Below are positions 5,451-6,535 of a stretch of 6,535 nucleotides of DNA, in pieces. Source of the stretch: an uncultured Collinsella sp. Its GTDB lineage: Bacteria; Actinomycetota; Coriobacteriia; Coriobacteriales; Coriobacteriaceae. The DNA lies in the NCBI GenBank assembly GCA_902482185.1, contig CABSZR010000081.1, positions 1-6,535 on the forward strand, written 5' to 3'. The first letter of the stretch is position 1, and the number at the start of each line of letters is the position of its first letter. A program made the translations under genes and the position numbers. The notes under the pieces are model-generated. The model worked only from the letters and a program-made list of their open reading frames with translations, had not been told where the DNA came from and did not search any database.

Positions 5451-6535
5451 CTATCGCCACCCTCCTTGCGCTCGATCGTCAGGGTCTTATCATTTGCCTT
5501 GAGCAGATACAGATTGCCAGTAAGGTGCGTTAGTTCGCCACCCGTCACCGCACCCGGCTCGCCATTATTGGTACGGAACATGAGCCAAGCCTCGTCGTGG
5601 AAATTGCCCAGGCTGAGCGTCCAGGCATCCGCACTGGTATCCACACTCACCGTAACCGACGAAAAGCGCTGAATGGCGCCCGAGCAATCCGAGCCGGTCT
5701 GGCGGCGCAGGTCGGGCGCAGACTTGGTAAGCCAGTCCAGGTAGTCGGTCAGGCCGCCCTTGTAGACCTCCCAGCCCTCCTTAGCGCCGCGATCGGGATC
5801 CAGCAGGTCATCGGGATGCATAAAGTGAGTACTCACGTAGTGCATGTTGAGCTCGGACACGGCTGCCAGGCGCATATAGGAATCGTCGACCATGCCGCCC
5901 GAGACAATGCGCGGCTGCTCCACAATGCCATCGCTCGCTACGCCAAACTCCTGCACGTACGGCAGGTCGGTGCCGTCCTCAAAATACGTACTGGCAATAG
6001 TCTTAATGCGCGGAACGTCGGTGCTGATAAGCTGGCGCGCTCGGGCCGAAAGGATATTCGACGGTGGCACGTAGACCGAGCCATGAGCGTTGGGCAGGAC
6101 CTCGTCCTGAAACGCGATAAGTTCGTTGAGTGAAGCGACAAGCGTCTCTTTGTTCTTCCAGGTCTTGTAGACGTACAGCGTGCCGTAGTCGGTGTCCCAG
6201 AGCGCCAGAGGCTGATGGTTGTAGCCGTGAAAGCCCAGCTCGCCGCCCATCTGCAGCAGCATGCCGCCAAAATAGCGGAACTGCGTGGTATCGGCCTGTC
6301 GCGCGGGCTCGGTCTGGTTGACCGCGTCCTCGTAATTTTCGATCATCACGCCGGTATACCGAATGCCATATTTTTGCGCGAACTTTTGCAGATCGGGCCA
6401 CCAGACCTTGGTGTAAAAATCCGCAATGGAAAGGCCGTAGTCACGCTTGATATAAGTACCGTCGCCCGAGGGCACGGGGCTGGGAAAGTCGTCCAAAAAG
6501 AACACGGCGCTGTTGATGACCGGATAGGCCGTTGC
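5447..6535 (-). CDS. DUF2194 / polysaccharide-deacetylase-like protein of the Pel locus, 3' part (start outside the window)
   Basis: The frame is open from the right edge, so the N-terminus, including any export signal, is missing; 362 residues are visible. Counting from the codon at 6535, the sequence shows FFLDDFPSPVP (12-22) with D15 and D16 in place of the first deacetylase motif, GFHGYNH (101-107) with H103 and H107 matching the metal-binding H-x3-H, VPPSN (156-160) near the third motif position, and HFMHPDD (237-243). This is the look of the DUF2194 proteins found beside pelF in Gram-positive bacteria, which I recall as distant polysaccharide deacetylases. Its position directly before pelF matches that of the PelA deacetylase in Gram-positive Pel clusters. 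The likely role is de-N-acetylation (or hydrolysis) of the polymer outside the cell. Residues from about 275 form a beta-rich C-terminal domain. The GTG at 6505 is not the start, because conserved-looking sequence continues upstream. Confidence 0.8.
   Translation of the reverse strand, partial: ATAYPVINSAVFFLDDFPSPVPSGDGTYIKRDYGLSIADFYTKVWWPDLQKFAQKYGIRYTGVMIENYEDAVNQTEPARQADTTQFRYFGGMLLQMGGELGFHGYNHQPLALWDTDYGTLYVYKTWKNKETLVASLNELIAFQDEVLPNAHGSVYVPPSNILSARARQLISTDVPRIKTIASTYFEDGTDLPYVQEFGVASDGIVEQPRIVSGGMVDDSYMRLAAVSELNMHYVSTHFMHPDDLLDPDRGAKEGWEVYKGGLTDYLDWLTKSAPDLRRQTGSDCSGAIQRFSSVTVSVDTSADAWTLSLGNFHDEAWLMFRTNNGEPGAVTGGELTHLTGNLYLLKANDKTLTIERKEGGDR
5461..5467 (-). promoter_or_regulatory. 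Ribosome binding site of pelF
   Basis: AAGGAGG lies in the last codons of the upstream gene, ten bases before the ATG at 5450. The spacing is a little long, but together with the ATGA stop/start overlap it indicates coupled translation. Confidence 0.65.

Larger units (their letters stand above)
142..6535 (-). other. Pel-like exopolysaccharide operon (right end outside the window)
   Basis: Five same-strand genes, the deacetylase-like gene, pelF, pelG, the CotH-type gene and the VTC-type gene, are joined by a 4-base overlap, a 3-base gap, a 38-base overlap and a 14-base overlap. There is no room for internal terminators or separate promoters between them. The promoter and first genes, where c-di-GMP-linked pelD and pelE would be expected, lie beyond the right edge. 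No gene-free stretch above 300 bases exists in the window. The only non-coding gap is the one after the VTC stop codon, leading to the LacI-family gene. Confidence 0.85.

Noticed and set aside
6503..6505. GTG at 6505 as start of the deacetylase-like gene
   Set aside because: The frame stays open to the window edge, the D-D motif would lie at the extreme N-terminus, and no signal peptide would be present. The true start lies outside.

Overview
The window looks like part of a chromosome from a moderately GC-rich Gram-positive bacterium, most likely an actinobacterium of the Coriobacteriia (Collinsella-like). This rests on base composition judged by eye (well above 50% GC), GTG starts, strong GGAGG-type ribosome binding sites, and a Pel gene set of the Gram-positive type: a separate deacetylase-like gene followed by pelF and pelG, with no outer-membrane genes in view. 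The taxonomic guess is inference only.

All real genes lie on the minus strand, so the operon reads from right to left. In transcription order they are: (1) the 3' part of an extracytoplasmic DUF2194/polysaccharide-deacetylase-like protein (6535-5447, its start lies outside the window); (2) pelF, a GT4 glycosyltransferase (5450-4023); (3) pelG, a polytopic membrane protein (4019-2448); (4) a CotH-family kinase-like lipoprotein (2485-716); (5) a VTC-type (polyphosphate polymerase) domain protein (729-142) that seems to lack its C-terminal strands. Every junction is tight: a 4-base ATGA overlap, a 3-base gap, a 38-base overlap and a 14-base overlap. The five genes are therefore almost certainly one translationally coupled transcription unit.

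After the VTC stop codon, about 90 bases of non-coding DNA lead into a second gene on the same strand. Only its first codons are in the window (53-1). They encode the helix-turn-helix start of a LacI-family repressor. Just upstream is the near-perfect 14-base palindrome TGAAATCGCTTTCA (69-82), a LacI/CcpA-type operator, next to a possible -10 box. This suggests autoregulation.

Together the operon probably makes and modifies a Pel-like, partly de-N-acetylated amino-sugar exopolysaccharide: PelF polymerises, PelG supports membrane passage and the DUF2194 protein acts outside. The two accessory genes both belong to phosphate-transfer families: a surface CotH-like kinase and a VTC-type polymerase fold. 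Their role in a Pel locus is the most interesting open question. PelD/PelE-like partners, if present, would lie to the right of the window.
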